This document shows, one piece after another, positions 49,762 through 57,899 of a DNA stretch of 64,000 nucleotides. Made by a program: the position numbers and the translations under genes. Positions within the stretch are counted from its first letter, which is position 1. Each line of letters opens with the position of its first letter. Origin of the DNA: Promineifilum sp. (GTDB lineage Bacteria > Chloroflexota > Anaerolineae > Promineifilales > Promineifilaceae); contig JACKBY010000006.1 of the NCBI GenBank assembly GCA_020634335.1, forward strand, positions 133,784 through 197,783. The letters are read 5' to 3'. The notes beneath the pieces were generated by a model, which saw only the letters and a list, made by a program, of their open reading frames with translations, was not told the DNA's origin and ran no database searches.

Positions 49762-52554
49762 ATGTCCGAACAAGTTTTATCTACGCCAGTTAAATCCCCG
49801 AAGACCGGCAGCAACGGCAAAGTGTCCCACGCCGACACCAAGTGGGTTTACCTTTTTAATGAGGTCGACGAGGCCGAAGCCCACGTCGGCAATAATTGGG
49901 ATGACGCCCGTGCCCTGTTGGGCGGCAAGGGTGCCAACCTCGGTGATATGACGCGCCTTGGAGTGCCCGTGCCTCCCGGTTTCACCGTCACAACTGAGGC
50001 TTGCAACGCCTATCTGAAGAATGACGGCTTTCCTGAAGGCATGTGGGAGCAAGAGCTGGCGGCCGTCCGCGAAATCGAAAAGCTCACCGGCAAGAAATTC
50101 GGGGGCACTGATAATCCCTTGCTGGTTTCCTGTCGCTCCGGGGCCAAGTTCTCGATGCCCGGCATGATGGACACTGTCCTAAACATCGGCTTAAATGACG
50201 AAATTGCCGAAACGATGGTGCACTTGACGAACGACCGCCGTTTCGTGTTCGACCTCTATCGTCGCCTGATCCAGATGTTCGGCAGCGTCGTCATGGGCGT
50301 GCCGGACGAAGCGTTTGAAGTCGTGATCACCTCGCGCCGCAAGCTGGCCGGCGTCACTTCTGACTCCGAATTGAAGGCTGCCGACTGGGAAGTTATTACC
50401 CGCCGGTTCAAGGAAATCTATCGCACATTCACGCGTAGCGATTTCCCAACCGATCCGTTCGAGCAACTGCGTCTGGCGACCGAAGCCGTTTTCAAGTCGT
50501 GGAACGGCCGCCGTGCCATCGACTACCGCAATGCGGCCGGCATCGCCCACGATCTGGGCACAGCCGTCAACATCCAGACGATGGTCTACGGCAACATCGG
50601 CGATAATTCGGCGACCGGTGTCGCCATGTCGCGTGATGCGGCCACCGGCGAAGACGTGCCGGAAGGCGACTTTTTGGTCAACGCCCAAGGCGAAGACGTT
50701 GTCGCCGGCATCCGCCAGACTCAGCCCTTGGAAGAGTTGAAGGCGGTTATGCCCACGGTCTACGATGAATTCCTGACCATCGCCGACAAACTCGAAAAGC
50801 ATTACCGCAACATGCAGGATATGGAATTCACCATCGAGAACGGCAAGCTCTGGTTGTTGCAAACGCGCGACGGCAAGCGCACTGCCCAGGCTGAAGTCAA
50901 GATCGCCGTCGATATGGTCGAGGAAGGACTGATCAACAAGGAAGAGGCTGTCTGGCGCGTCAAACCCGCCCAGGTTGACTTTTTCCTCCACCCGCAGCTC
51001 GACAGCGTAGCCCTGAAATCGGCCCGCAAGATCGCAGCTGGATTGAACGTCTCACCCGGCGCGGCGGTCGGCATGGTGGCGTTTGACGCCGACACGGCCG
51101 AGCGTTGGGCCAAGGAAGACGGGCGCAAGGTCATCATGGTTCGCCCCGAGACCAAGCCCGATGACGTGCACGGCATGCTGGCTTCCCAGGGCATTCTGAC
51201 CAGCCGCGGCGGCCGCACCAGCCACGCCGCGCTCGTCGCCCGCCAGTTCGGCAAGCCGGCGGTCGTTGGTGTCACCGAGCTGGAGATCGACCTCGACAAC
51301 CGTTCAATGACCATCGGTGAAGACATCATCGTCCGCGAAGGTGAGTGGATATCTCTGGACGGCACACGGGGCGTGGTCTATCTGGGCCAGGTTCCGACCG
51401 TTGTGCCGGACATCAAAAACCCATACCTGATTAAACTGCTCGGCTGGGCCGACGAAATCCGAAAGATTGGCGTCTGGGCTAATGCCGACTACCCGCGCGA
51501 CGCGCAACGCGCCCGCGAATACGGCGCTCAGGGCATTGGTCTTTGCCGCACAGAGCACATGTTCTTTGAATCCGTTCGCTTACCCATAGTGCAGCAAATG
51601 ATCATGGCCAAGAACGTGACCGAACGAAACGAAGCGCTCGAAAAGTTGCTACCCATGCAGCGCGGCGACTTCGACGGTCTGTTCCGCGCCATGGACGGCC
51701 AGCCGGTTATTATCCGCCTGATCGACCCGCCTTTGCACGAGTTCCTGCCCTCCTATGAGGAACTGGTCCAACGTCTGGCCGACCTGAAGGTGCAGTTGCA
51801 ACACTTCCACACGCTGAGCGAGATCGATGAAGCGTTGTCTGAGATTCGTGTCAAACAAGCTTATCTGGAGCGTGTCGAAGGTCTGCGCGAGCAAAACCCC
51901 ATGCTGGGCACGCGCGGCGTTCGCCTGGGCATCCTGATCCCGGAACTGACCAAGATGCAAGTGCGCGCCATCTTCGAGGCCGCCTGCCAATGCCAGAAGG
52001 ACGGCATCGACGTGCATCCCGAAGTCATGATCCCGCTCACGTTCCACGTCAACGAGTTGCAAGTTCAGCAAACGACGCTTGAAGCCGTTGCCAAGGAAGT
52101 GATGGAAGAGCAAGGCGTGCAGATAGCTTACAAGTTTGGGACGATGATCGAGATTCCCCGCGCGGCCCTGACGGCCGACGAGATCGCCGGAGTCGCCCAG
52201 TTCTTCTCCTTCGGCACCAACGACCTGACCCAAACAACATTCGGTATTTCGCGCGATGATGCGGAAGCCGGCTTCCTGGTCGAATACCAGCAGCGCAACA
52301 TTTTGGAAGAGAACCCGTTCGGCACGCTCGACGTGCCGGGTGTGGGCAAGCTGATGAAGATGGCCGTGGAACTCGGCCGCGCGACACGCCCGGACCTGGA
52401 AGTCGGGATCTGTGGCGAGCACGGCGGCGATCCGAAGACCATCGCCTTCTGCCATCAAATCGGTTTGAATTACGTCTCTTGTTCGCCGTTCCGTGTGCCC
52501 ATTGCCCGCCTGGCGGCTGCCCACGCGGCGCTGAACGACAAGAAGAACAACTAA
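49762..52554 (+). CDS. ppdK: Pyruvate, phosphate dikinase
   Basis: This 930-residue enzyme interconverts PEP, AMP and PPi with pyruvate, ATP and Pi. It has the N-terminal ATP-grasp (LLGGKGANLGDMTRLGVPVPPGF and SCRSGAKFSMPGMMDTVLNIGL, shown in parts), the central swivelling His domain with catalytic His in SRGGRTSHAALVAR, and the C-terminal PEP/pyruvate TIM barrel ending CGEHGGDP and NYVSCSPFRVP with the catalytic Cys. AAGGAG lies 9 nt before ATG 49762; the frame is open from 49660, but this start fits the family. Under fermentation it can yield ATP from PEP and PPi. It is first gene of the operon with nifJ. Confidence 0.96.
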   Translation: MSEQVLSTPVKSPKTGSNGKVSHADTKWVYLFNEVDEAEAHVGNNWDDARALLGGKGANLGDMTRLGVPVPPGFTVTTEACNAYLKNDGFPEGMWEQELAAVREIEKLTGKKFGGTDNPLLVSCRSGAKFSMPGMMDTVLNIGLNDEIAETMVHLTNDRRFVFDLYRRLIQMFGSVVMGVPDEAFEVVITSRRKLAGVTSDSELKAADWEVITRRFKEIYRTFTRSDFPTDPFEQLRLATEAVFKSWNGRRAIDYRNAAGIAHDLGTAVNIQTMVYGNIGDNSATGVAMSRDAATGEDVPEGDFLVNAQGEDVVAGIRQTQPLEELKAVMPTVYDEFLTIADKLEKHYRNMQDMEFTIENGKLWLLQTRDGKRTAQAEVKIAVDMVEEGLINKEEAVWRVKPAQVDFFLHPQLDSVALKSARKIAAGLNVSPGAAVGMVAFDADTAERWAKEDGRKVIMVRPETKPDDVHGMLASQGILTSRGGRTSHAALVARQFGKPAVVGVTELEIDLDNRSMTIGEDIIVREGEWISLDGTRGVVYLGQVPTVVPDIKNPYLIKLLGWADEIRKIGVWANADYPRDAQRAREYGAQGIGLCRTEHMFFESVRLPIVQQMIMAKNVTERNEALEKLLPMQRGDFDGLFRAMDGQPVIIRLIDPPLHEFLPSYEELVQRLADLKVQLQHFHTLSEIDEALSEIRVKQAYLERVEGLREQNPMLGTRGVRLGILIPELTKMQVRAIFEAACQCQKDGIDVHPEVMIPLTFHVNELQVQQTTLEAVAKEVMEEQGVQIAYKFGTMIEIPRAALTADEIAGVAQFFSFGTNDLTQTTFGISRDDAEAGFLVEYQQRNILEENPFGTLDVPGVGKLMKMAVELGRATRPDLEVGICGEHGGDPKTIAFCHQIGLNYVSCSPFRVPIARLAAAHAALNDKKNN

Positions 52555-52567
52555 TTCGCACAACTAT

Positions 52568-52604
52568 GAGACCTGACCGGCGTACGGAACGCCGGTCAGG
52601 TCTC
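52568..52604 (+). other. Perfect 16-bp hairpin between ppdK and nifJ
   Basis: GAGACCTGACCGGCGT (52568-52583) and its exact complement (52589-52604) enclose the loop ACGGA. There is no U-run after it, and the nifJ Shine-Dalgarno AAGGA begins 7 nt later. It is more likely an mRNA processing or stability element, or a partial terminator that adjusts the ppdK:nifJ ratio, than a full terminator. Confidence 0.7.
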
Positions 52605-52620
52605 ACTGGCAAGGACTACT

Positions 52621-55600
52621 ATGACAACGAAAATGATCACCATCGACGCGAACGAAGCCACGGCGCTCGTCGCCCACAAGGTGAACGAGGTGATCGCCAT
52701 CTATCCGATCACGCCATCTTCGGGCATGGGCGAATTGGCCGACCAATATTCGGCCCATGGCGATACCAATATCTGGGGCACGGTGCCGCTGGTCATCGAG
52801 ATGCAGTCGGAAGGTGGCGCGGCAGGCGCTGTGCATGGGGCACTTCAGGCAGGCGCGCTGACAACAACCTTTACCGCTTCCCAAGGTCTCCTGCTGATGA
52901 TCCCCAACATGTACAAGATCGCCGGCGAACTGACCTCGACGACGCTCCACGTGGCGGCGCGCTCCCTGGCCGCCCAGGGCCTGTCCATTTTCGGCGATCA
53001 CAGCGACGTGATGGCGACCCGCAACACGGGCTTCGCGCTCCTGTGCTCGAATTCGGTACAGGAGGCGATGGACTTCGCCCTCATTGCCCACGCAGCGACG
53101 TTGAAAGCACGCGTGCCGTTTATCCACTTCTTCGACGGCTTCCGCACCTCGCACGAGATCAACAAGATCGCACCCGTCAGCGAGGCGGCGATGCGGGCCA
53201 TGATCAATGACGACCTTGTCCGGGCACATCGCGACCGGGCACTCTCGCCCGACAAGCCCATCATGCGGGGCACGGCGCAAAACCCCGACGTCTACTTCCA
53301 GGCTCGCGAGACCGTCAATCCTTTTTACAAGGCCTGTCCCGGCCTTGTCCAGCAGACGATGGACGAACTGGCCGAGCTGACCGGCCGTCATTATCACCTG
53401 TTCGATTACGTCGGCGCGGCCGACGCCGAGCGGGTAATCGTCATGATGGGTTCCGGCGCCGAGGCGGCCGAGGAAGCTGTCAAGTACCTGAACGAACGCG
53501 GCGAAAAGATCGGTCTGCTCAAAGTGCGCCTTTATCGTCCGTTTGCGACGGAGGCGTTTGTCCAGGCCCTGCCGGCTACGACCCGTTCCATCGCCGTTCT
53601 CGACCGCACCAAGGAGCCGGGAGCGACCGGCGAACCGCTTTACCTCGACGTAGTCTCCGCTCTGGTGGAGCAGGTAGCGAGCGGCAGCGCGCCCTTTGAG
53701 TTGATGCCCCGCGTCATCGGCGGCCGTTATGGCCTGTCGTCCAAGGAGTTCACGCCGGCCATGGTTCGCGCCGTCTACGACGAACTCGCCAAGCCGGTGA
53801 TGAAGAATCACTTCACTGTGGGCATCGACGACGACGTCTCGCACACGAGTCTCTCATTCGACGAGTCGTTTTCGACCGAGGCTGACGACGTCGTCCGCGC
53901 CGTGTTCTTCGGCTTGGGGTCCGACGGCACCGTGGGGGCCAACAAAAACTCGATCAAGATCATCGGTGAGAACACCCCGAATTACGCGCAAGGCTACTTC
54001 GTTCTCGACTCGAAGAAATCCGGCTCGGTGACGGTTTCCCACTTACGCTTTGGGCCGCGGCCGATCCACTCTACCTATCTAATCAACACAGCCAATTTCG
54101 TGGCCTGCCACCAGTTCGGCTTCCTCGAACGGTTCGACATGCTGAAGTTGGCCCAACCGGGAGCGACTTTCCTGCTCAACAGCCCCTATGGGCCGGACGA
54201 GGTGTGGGATTACCTGCCGCAGGAAACGCAGCAAGCCATTATCGACAAGGGTCTTCGCTTCTTCGTCGTCGATGCCTATATGGTGGCCGAACAGACCAAC
54301 ATGGGCCGTCGCATCAACACTGTGATGCAGACCTGCTTCTTCGCCCTCATCGAGCGGGCAACCTCGATCCCCCTCCTCTCGCGCGACCGGGCTATCACCG
54401 AGATCAAGGAAGCCATTGCCAAGACCTACGGCAAGCGTGGCGAGGCGGTCGTTGAGCAGAACTACGCCGCCGTCGATGCGTCACTTTCCCACCTGTATGA
54501 GGTTAAGGTGCCGTCCAGCGTCAGCAGCCGGTTCACCCGCCCCGCCGTCGTTCCGGCCTACGCGCCTGAATTCATTCAGACCGTGACAGCCCCCATGATG
54601 GCCGGACTGGGCGACATGCTGCCCGTGAGCGCGCTGCCCATCGACGGAACCTATCCCACCGGCACCACAAAGTGGGAAAAACGCAATATCGCCACTCAGG
54701 TGCCCATCTGGGACGAAGAAATCTGCATCCAGTGTGGCAAGTGTGCCTTCGTATGCCCGCACGCGGTCATCCGGCTCAAGATCTACGACCCGGATAATCT
54801 ACAAGACGCGCCGGAAGGTTTCAAGTCGGTGCCGGCCCGCTTTAAGGAATTCAAGGATCAGGCCTATACGTTGCAAATCTCGCCGGAAGACTGCACGGGC
54901 TGTTCATTGTGCTACGAAGTTTGCCCGGTCAAGAACAAGCGCCAGCCAAAATTCAAGGCCATCAATATGGTCGACTACACGCCTGAAATTCGGGCCGTAG
55001 AAAGCAAAAACTGGGATTATTTCCAGACACTGCCCAACATCGACCGGACCGAAGTGGCGCTGAATCAGGTCAAGTACAATCAGTTGCTGGAACCGCTGTT
55101 CGAGTTCTCCGGGGCCTGCGCCGGTTGCGGCGAAACGCCCTATCTGAAGCTCATCACCCAACTCTATGGCGACCGGATGCTCGTCGCCAACGCGACCGGA
55201 TGCTCCTCGATCTATGGCGGTAACCTGCCGACAACGCCCTGGGCCAAGAACGCCGACGGTCGCGGCCCGGCCTGGTCAAATTCGCTGTTCGAAGACAACG
55301 CCGAGTTTGGCCTGGGTATGCGCGTGGCGCTCGACCAGCGTCTCGACGCGGCGACCCATACCCTGCGTTCGCTCCGCGATCTCATCGGCCCCGAACTGAC
55401 CGACGAAATCCTCTACAGCGATCAGATCACCGAGGCCGATATCTTGAATCAGCGCCGGCGCGTGCAAATACTGCGCGAACGGCTCCAGGCCATGCTCCAC
55501 AGCGCGGACGATTCGATTGCCGCGGCCAAACCGGCCCTGTCTGACTTGTTAAGCAAGGTGGACGTGCTGGTGAAAAAGAACGTATGGATCGTCGGCGGTG

Positions 55601-56286
55601 ACGGCTGGGCTTACGATATCGGCTACGGGGGCCTCGACCACGTGCTGGCCTCCGGGCGCAACGTCAACATCATGGTACTGGACACGGAAGTATACTCCAA
55701 CACCGGCGGCCAGATGTCGAAATCGACTCCGCGCGCCGCGGTCGCCAAGTTCGCGGCCGCCGGCAAACCATTGCCCAAGAAAGACCTCGGTCGATTGGCG
55801 ATGTCCTACGGCAACGTCTACGTCGCCAAGGTGGCCTTTGGCGCCAACGACCGTCAAACCATTCAGGCCATCATGGAAGCAGAAGCGTATGACGGGCCTT
55901 CCCTGATCATCGCCTACAGTCACTGCATCGCCCACGGTTATGACTTGAAGTACGGCCTGGAGCAACAGCAGGCGGCCGTCGATTCGGGCCATTGGGTTCT
56001 CTATCGCTACAATCCCGACCTGGCTAACCCGCCGTCACCCGAGGCCAACGGTCACGAGACAAAACCGGGCCAAAATCCCTTCCAGCTCGACTCCAAAGCG
56101 CCGTCAATACCGCTGGAGAAGTACATCTACCGCGAAGGACGCTACCGCATGTTGCAGCAGAGCAACCCGGAGGCGGCCGACAGGCTACTGGAACTGGCCA
56201 AGTCCGACGTGGCTCGACGCTGGGAGTATTATAAAAAGCTGGCTACTAACCAGGACATCGCCGAGCGAGTGGCGACCGGCAATTAG
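52621..56286 (+). CDS. nifJ: Pyruvate:ferredoxin (flavodoxin) oxidoreductase
   Basis: This 1221-residue single-chain PFOR converts pyruvate and CoA to acetyl-CoA and CO2 and reduces ferredoxin. Domain order is the pyrimidine-binding domain (IYPITPSSGMGELADQ at the N-terminus), domain II, the gamma-like domain, a two-cluster ferredoxin insert (CIQCGKCAFVCPHA and CTGCSLCYEVCPVKN near residues 703-765) and the ThDP domain (CAGCGETPYLKL, GGDGWAYDIGYGGLDHVL, DTEVYSNTGGQMSK). A final Cys-free tail is present. AAGGA lies 8 nt before the ATG. It is cotranscribed with ppdK and followed by the DHOD-like gene, a pairing often seen in anaerobes. Confidence 0.97.
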   Translation: MTTKMITIDANEATALVAHKVNEVIAIYPITPSSGMGELADQYSAHGDTNIWGTVPLVIEMQSEGGAAGAVHGALQAGALTTTFTASQGLLLMIPNMYKIAGELTSTTLHVAARSLAAQGLSIFGDHSDVMATRNTGFALLCSNSVQEAMDFALIAHAATLKARVPFIHFFDGFRTSHEINKIAPVSEAAMRAMINDDLVRAHRDRALSPDKPIMRGTAQNPDVYFQARETVNPFYKACPGLVQQTMDELAELTGRHYHLFDYVGAADAERVIVMMGSGAEAAEEAVKYLNERGEKIGLLKVRLYRPFATEAFVQALPATTRSIAVLDRTKEPGATGEPLYLDVVSALVEQVASGSAPFELMPRVIGGRYGLSSKEFTPAMVRAVYDELAKPVMKNHFTVGIDDDVSHTSLSFDESFSTEADDVVRAVFFGLGSDGTVGANKNSIKIIGENTPNYAQGYFVLDSKKSGSVTVSHLRFGPRPIHSTYLINTANFVACHQFGFLERFDMLKLAQPGATFLLNSPYGPDEVWDYLPQETQQAIIDKGLRFFVVDAYMVAEQTNMGRRINTVMQTCFFALIERATSIPLLSRDRAITEIKEAIAKTYGKRGEAVVEQNYAAVDASLSHLYEVKVPSSVSSRFTRPAVVPAYAPEFIQTVTAPMMAGLGDMLPVSALPIDGTYPTGTTKWEKRNIATQVPIWDEEICIQCGKCAFVCPHAVIRLKIYDPDNLQDAPEGFKSVPARFKEFKDQAYTLQISPEDCTGCSLCYEVCPVKNKRQPKFKAINMVDYTPEIRAVESKNWDYFQTLPNIDRTEVALNQVKYNQLLEPLFEFSGACAGCGETPYLKLITQLYGDRMLVANATGCSSIYGGNLPTTPWAKNADGRGPAWSNSLFEDNAEFGLGMRVALDQRLDAATHTLRSLRDLIGPELTDEILYSDQITEADILNQRRRVQILRERLQAMLHSADDSIAAAKPALSDLLSKVDVLVKKNVWIVGGDGWAYDIGYGGLDHVLASGRNVNIMVLDTEVYSNTGGQMSKSTPRAAVAKFAAAGKPLPKKDLGRLAMSYGNVYVAKVAFGANDRQTIQAIMEAEAYDGPSLIIAYSHCIAHGYDLKYGLEQQQAAVDSGHWVLYRYNPDLANPPSPEANGHETKPGQNPFQLDSKAPSIPLEKYIYREGRYRMLQQSNPEAADRLLELAKSDVARRWEYYKKLATNQDIAERVATGN

Positions 56287-56329
56287 GGTGTGAGCGGCAA
56301 TCGCCCTTCAATCATCAGGAGAATTAATC

Positions 56330-57334
56330 ATGGACTTGAGAACCAATTACCTGGGTCTCGAACTGAAGAATCCATTGGTCGCGTCGGCTTCGCCTTTGGC
56401 ACGTGAGCTGGTCAATATTCGACGCATGGAAGATGCCGGGGCGGCCGCGGTCGTCCTCAACTCGCTCTTCGAGGAAGAGATTAACCAGGAAAGCCACGCG
56501 CTGGACAGGTATTTGAGCGACGGGACAGAAAGCTACGCCGAAGCCCTTACCTACTTTCCCGAAGCACCTTCCTACAAAGCTATCGGGCCGGACTCCTATC
56601 TGGAACATATCTTCCGGGCCAAGCAGGCAGTGGACATTCCGATTATCGCCAGCCTCAACGGCGTCTCATCCGGCGGCTGGATTCGCTATGCCAAGGAGAT
56701 GGAGGGCGCGGGGGCCGACGCGCTGGAGCTGAATATTTACTATTTGCCTACCAGCATCGACCTGCCGAGCAGTGAAGTGGAACAGATTTATATCGATCTG
56801 GTTCACGACGTCCGCGCGTCGATCAATATTCCCATCGCCGTTAAGCTAAGCCCTTACTTCAGCTCGACAGCGAATATGATGCGTCGCCTGTCAGAGGCAG
56901 GCGCCAACGGACTGGTGTTGTTCAATCGCTTCTATCAACCTGACCTGGACCTTGAAAATCTGGAGGTTGTGCCGAATCTCATTCTCAGCAAATCGGATGA
57001 GATGCGCCTGCCCTTGCGCTGGATTGCCATCCTCTATGGTCGCGTCGCCGCCGATCTGGCCTTGACCACCGGCGTTCACACGGCTGAAGATGCGCTCAAG
57101 GCTGTGGCCGCTGGGGCCAATGTAGCGATGATGACTTCGGAGATACTTCTGAACGGCATCAGCCGCTTCACCGAAATCCTGAGTGAGATGAAGCTGTGGC
57201 TGGAAGACCGTGAGTACCTGTCGATTCGCGAATTGCACGGCAGCCTCAGCCAGGTCAATGTTGCCGCGCCGGCCGCCTTCGAGCGCGCCAACTATATCCA
57301 GATCGTCAAATCCTACGCACCAACGTTCCGCTAA
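56330..57334 (+). CDS. Dihydroorotate dehydrogenase-like flavoprotein
   Basis: This 334-residue TIM barrel is related to class 1 DHODs (NYLGLELKNPLVASASPLA, VKLSPYFSS, NGLVLFNRF and GVHTAEDALKAVAAGANVAM for FMN phosphate binding). It diverges at the catalytic region, and it sits after nifJ, where such 'DHOD-like' proteins are commonly found. A pyrimidine-synthesis role is therefore doubtful; it may transfer electrons or reduce another substrate in the ferredoxin-linked pathway. AGGAG lies upstream of ATG 56330. A terminator follows. Confidence 0.85.
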   Translation: MDLRTNYLGLELKNPLVASASPLARELVNIRRMEDAGAAAVVLNSLFEEEINQESHALDRYLSDGTESYAEALTYFPEAPSYKAIGPDSYLEHIFRAKQAVDIPIIASLNGVSSGGWIRYAKEMEGAGADALELNIYYLPTSIDLPSSEVEQIYIDLVHDVRASINIPIAVKLSPYFSSTANMMRRLSEAGANGLVLFNRFYQPDLDLENLEVVPNLILSKSDEMRLPLRWIAILYGRVAADLALTTGVHTAEDALKAVAAGANVAMMTSEILLNGISRFTEILSEMKLWLEDREYLSIRELHGSLSQVNVAAPAAFERANYIQIVKSYAPTFR

Positions 57335-57374
57335 ACGTCATTCAGTGATCTTCACCCGTTTGGCGGTGGATAAA

Positions 57375-57410
57375 ACGAAAGAGGCCCGGAAAATTCCGGG
57401 CCTCTTTCGT
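57375..57410. terminator. Bidirectional terminator after the DHOD-like gene
   Basis: ACGAAAGAGGCCCGGAA (57375-57391) and TTCCGGGCCTCTTTCGT (57394-57410) form a perfect 17-bp stem with a 2-nt gap. It has A-rich and T-rich arms, so it can work for the plus-strand ppdK operon and for the convergent small Cys-protein gene. Confidence 0.85.
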
Positions 57411-57469
57411 TGGAGGTAATGCAGTCAGGAAATTGACTATGGAGGCAGAACTAATGAGAAATAATCGAG

Positions 57470-57694
57470 CTATGAGCGGTCATTGCTGGGATTGGTGAAG
57501 GCCCACCGGCAGGTGATGCCCTTCATATTGCAGTCGATGGCCCCCGTGCAGGCGCACCTTCGCACCTGATACGTAAGCCCCTGAGTCTGGAGAAAGTCGG
57601 CCGATGGGTAGACACGCCATTCACGCAATTCAACATCTCGCTCCAGAAAATCGCAGTACTTGGATCTAACAGTGACTACTTTTTCGGTCGCCAT
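57470..57694 (-). CDS. Small cysteine-containing protein, 74 residues
   Basis: This hypothetical protein begins MATEKVVTVRSKYCDF and has five Cys: C14, then C47-A-C49, C55 and C62 in RRCACTGAIDCNMKGITCRW. Such spacing can bind a metal or an iron-sulfur cluster, but no family is recognised. GAGGGAAAG lies upstream of ATG 57694. It is divergent from fdhA across TGAC/GTCA site pair D, just as the zinc-ribbon gene is divergent from ppdK across site C. A role in the same redox response is inference from position. Confidence 0.6.
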   Translation of the reverse strand: MATEKVVTVRSKYCDFLERDVELREWRVYPSADFLQTQGLTYQVRRCACTGAIDCNMKGITCRWAFTNPSNDRS

Positions 57695-57769
57695 TCTCGC
57701 TTTCCCTCGGACTAACAGCCTAATTCGCCCAGCAAATCCATCATATCAAATCCCGATCTTCCACATTAG

Positions 57770-57803
57770 TGTCAATTGTCATTCAATCATATGACATTCG
57801 TCA
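57770..57803 (+). promoter_or_regulatory. Paired TGAC/GTCA elements (site D) upstream of fdhA
   Basis: TGTCAATTGTCA (57770-57781) and TGACATTCGTCA (57792-57803) are offset by exactly 22 bp. Candidate -10 hexamers are less clear here than at the other sites (CACTAT at 57824-57829), and a CRP/FNR-type palindrome lies just downstream. Confidence 0.62.
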
Positions 57804-57811
57804 TCCCCTTT

Positions 57812-57827
57812 TGTGAATTAATTCACT
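57812..57827. promoter_or_regulatory. CRP/FNR-superfamily-like binding site
   Basis: TGTGAATTAATTCACT matches TGTGA-N6-TCACA at nine of ten positions and contains a perfect 14-bp palindrome, GTGAATTAATTCAC (57813-57826). It begins 9 bp after site pair D and 73 bp before the fdhA start, so it could overlap the promoter. Fdh expression may integrate two regulators. Confidence 0.55.
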
Positions 57828-57899
57828 ATCGCATCTGGACGGAGCCGGTTAAGATTAGGCTCAAGATGTATGGCACAAAGTTTGTCCAGGAGGTAATCG

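Noticed and set aside
51649..52563. 304-codon minus-strand ORF opposite ppdK
   Set aside because: It is antisense to the highly conserved PEP-binding domain of PPDK and has no ribosome binding site or family match.
52603..53844. 413-codon minus-strand ORF opposite nifJ
   Set aside because: It is a long antisense open frame caused by GC-rich codon usage; its sequence resembles no family and nifJ is certain.
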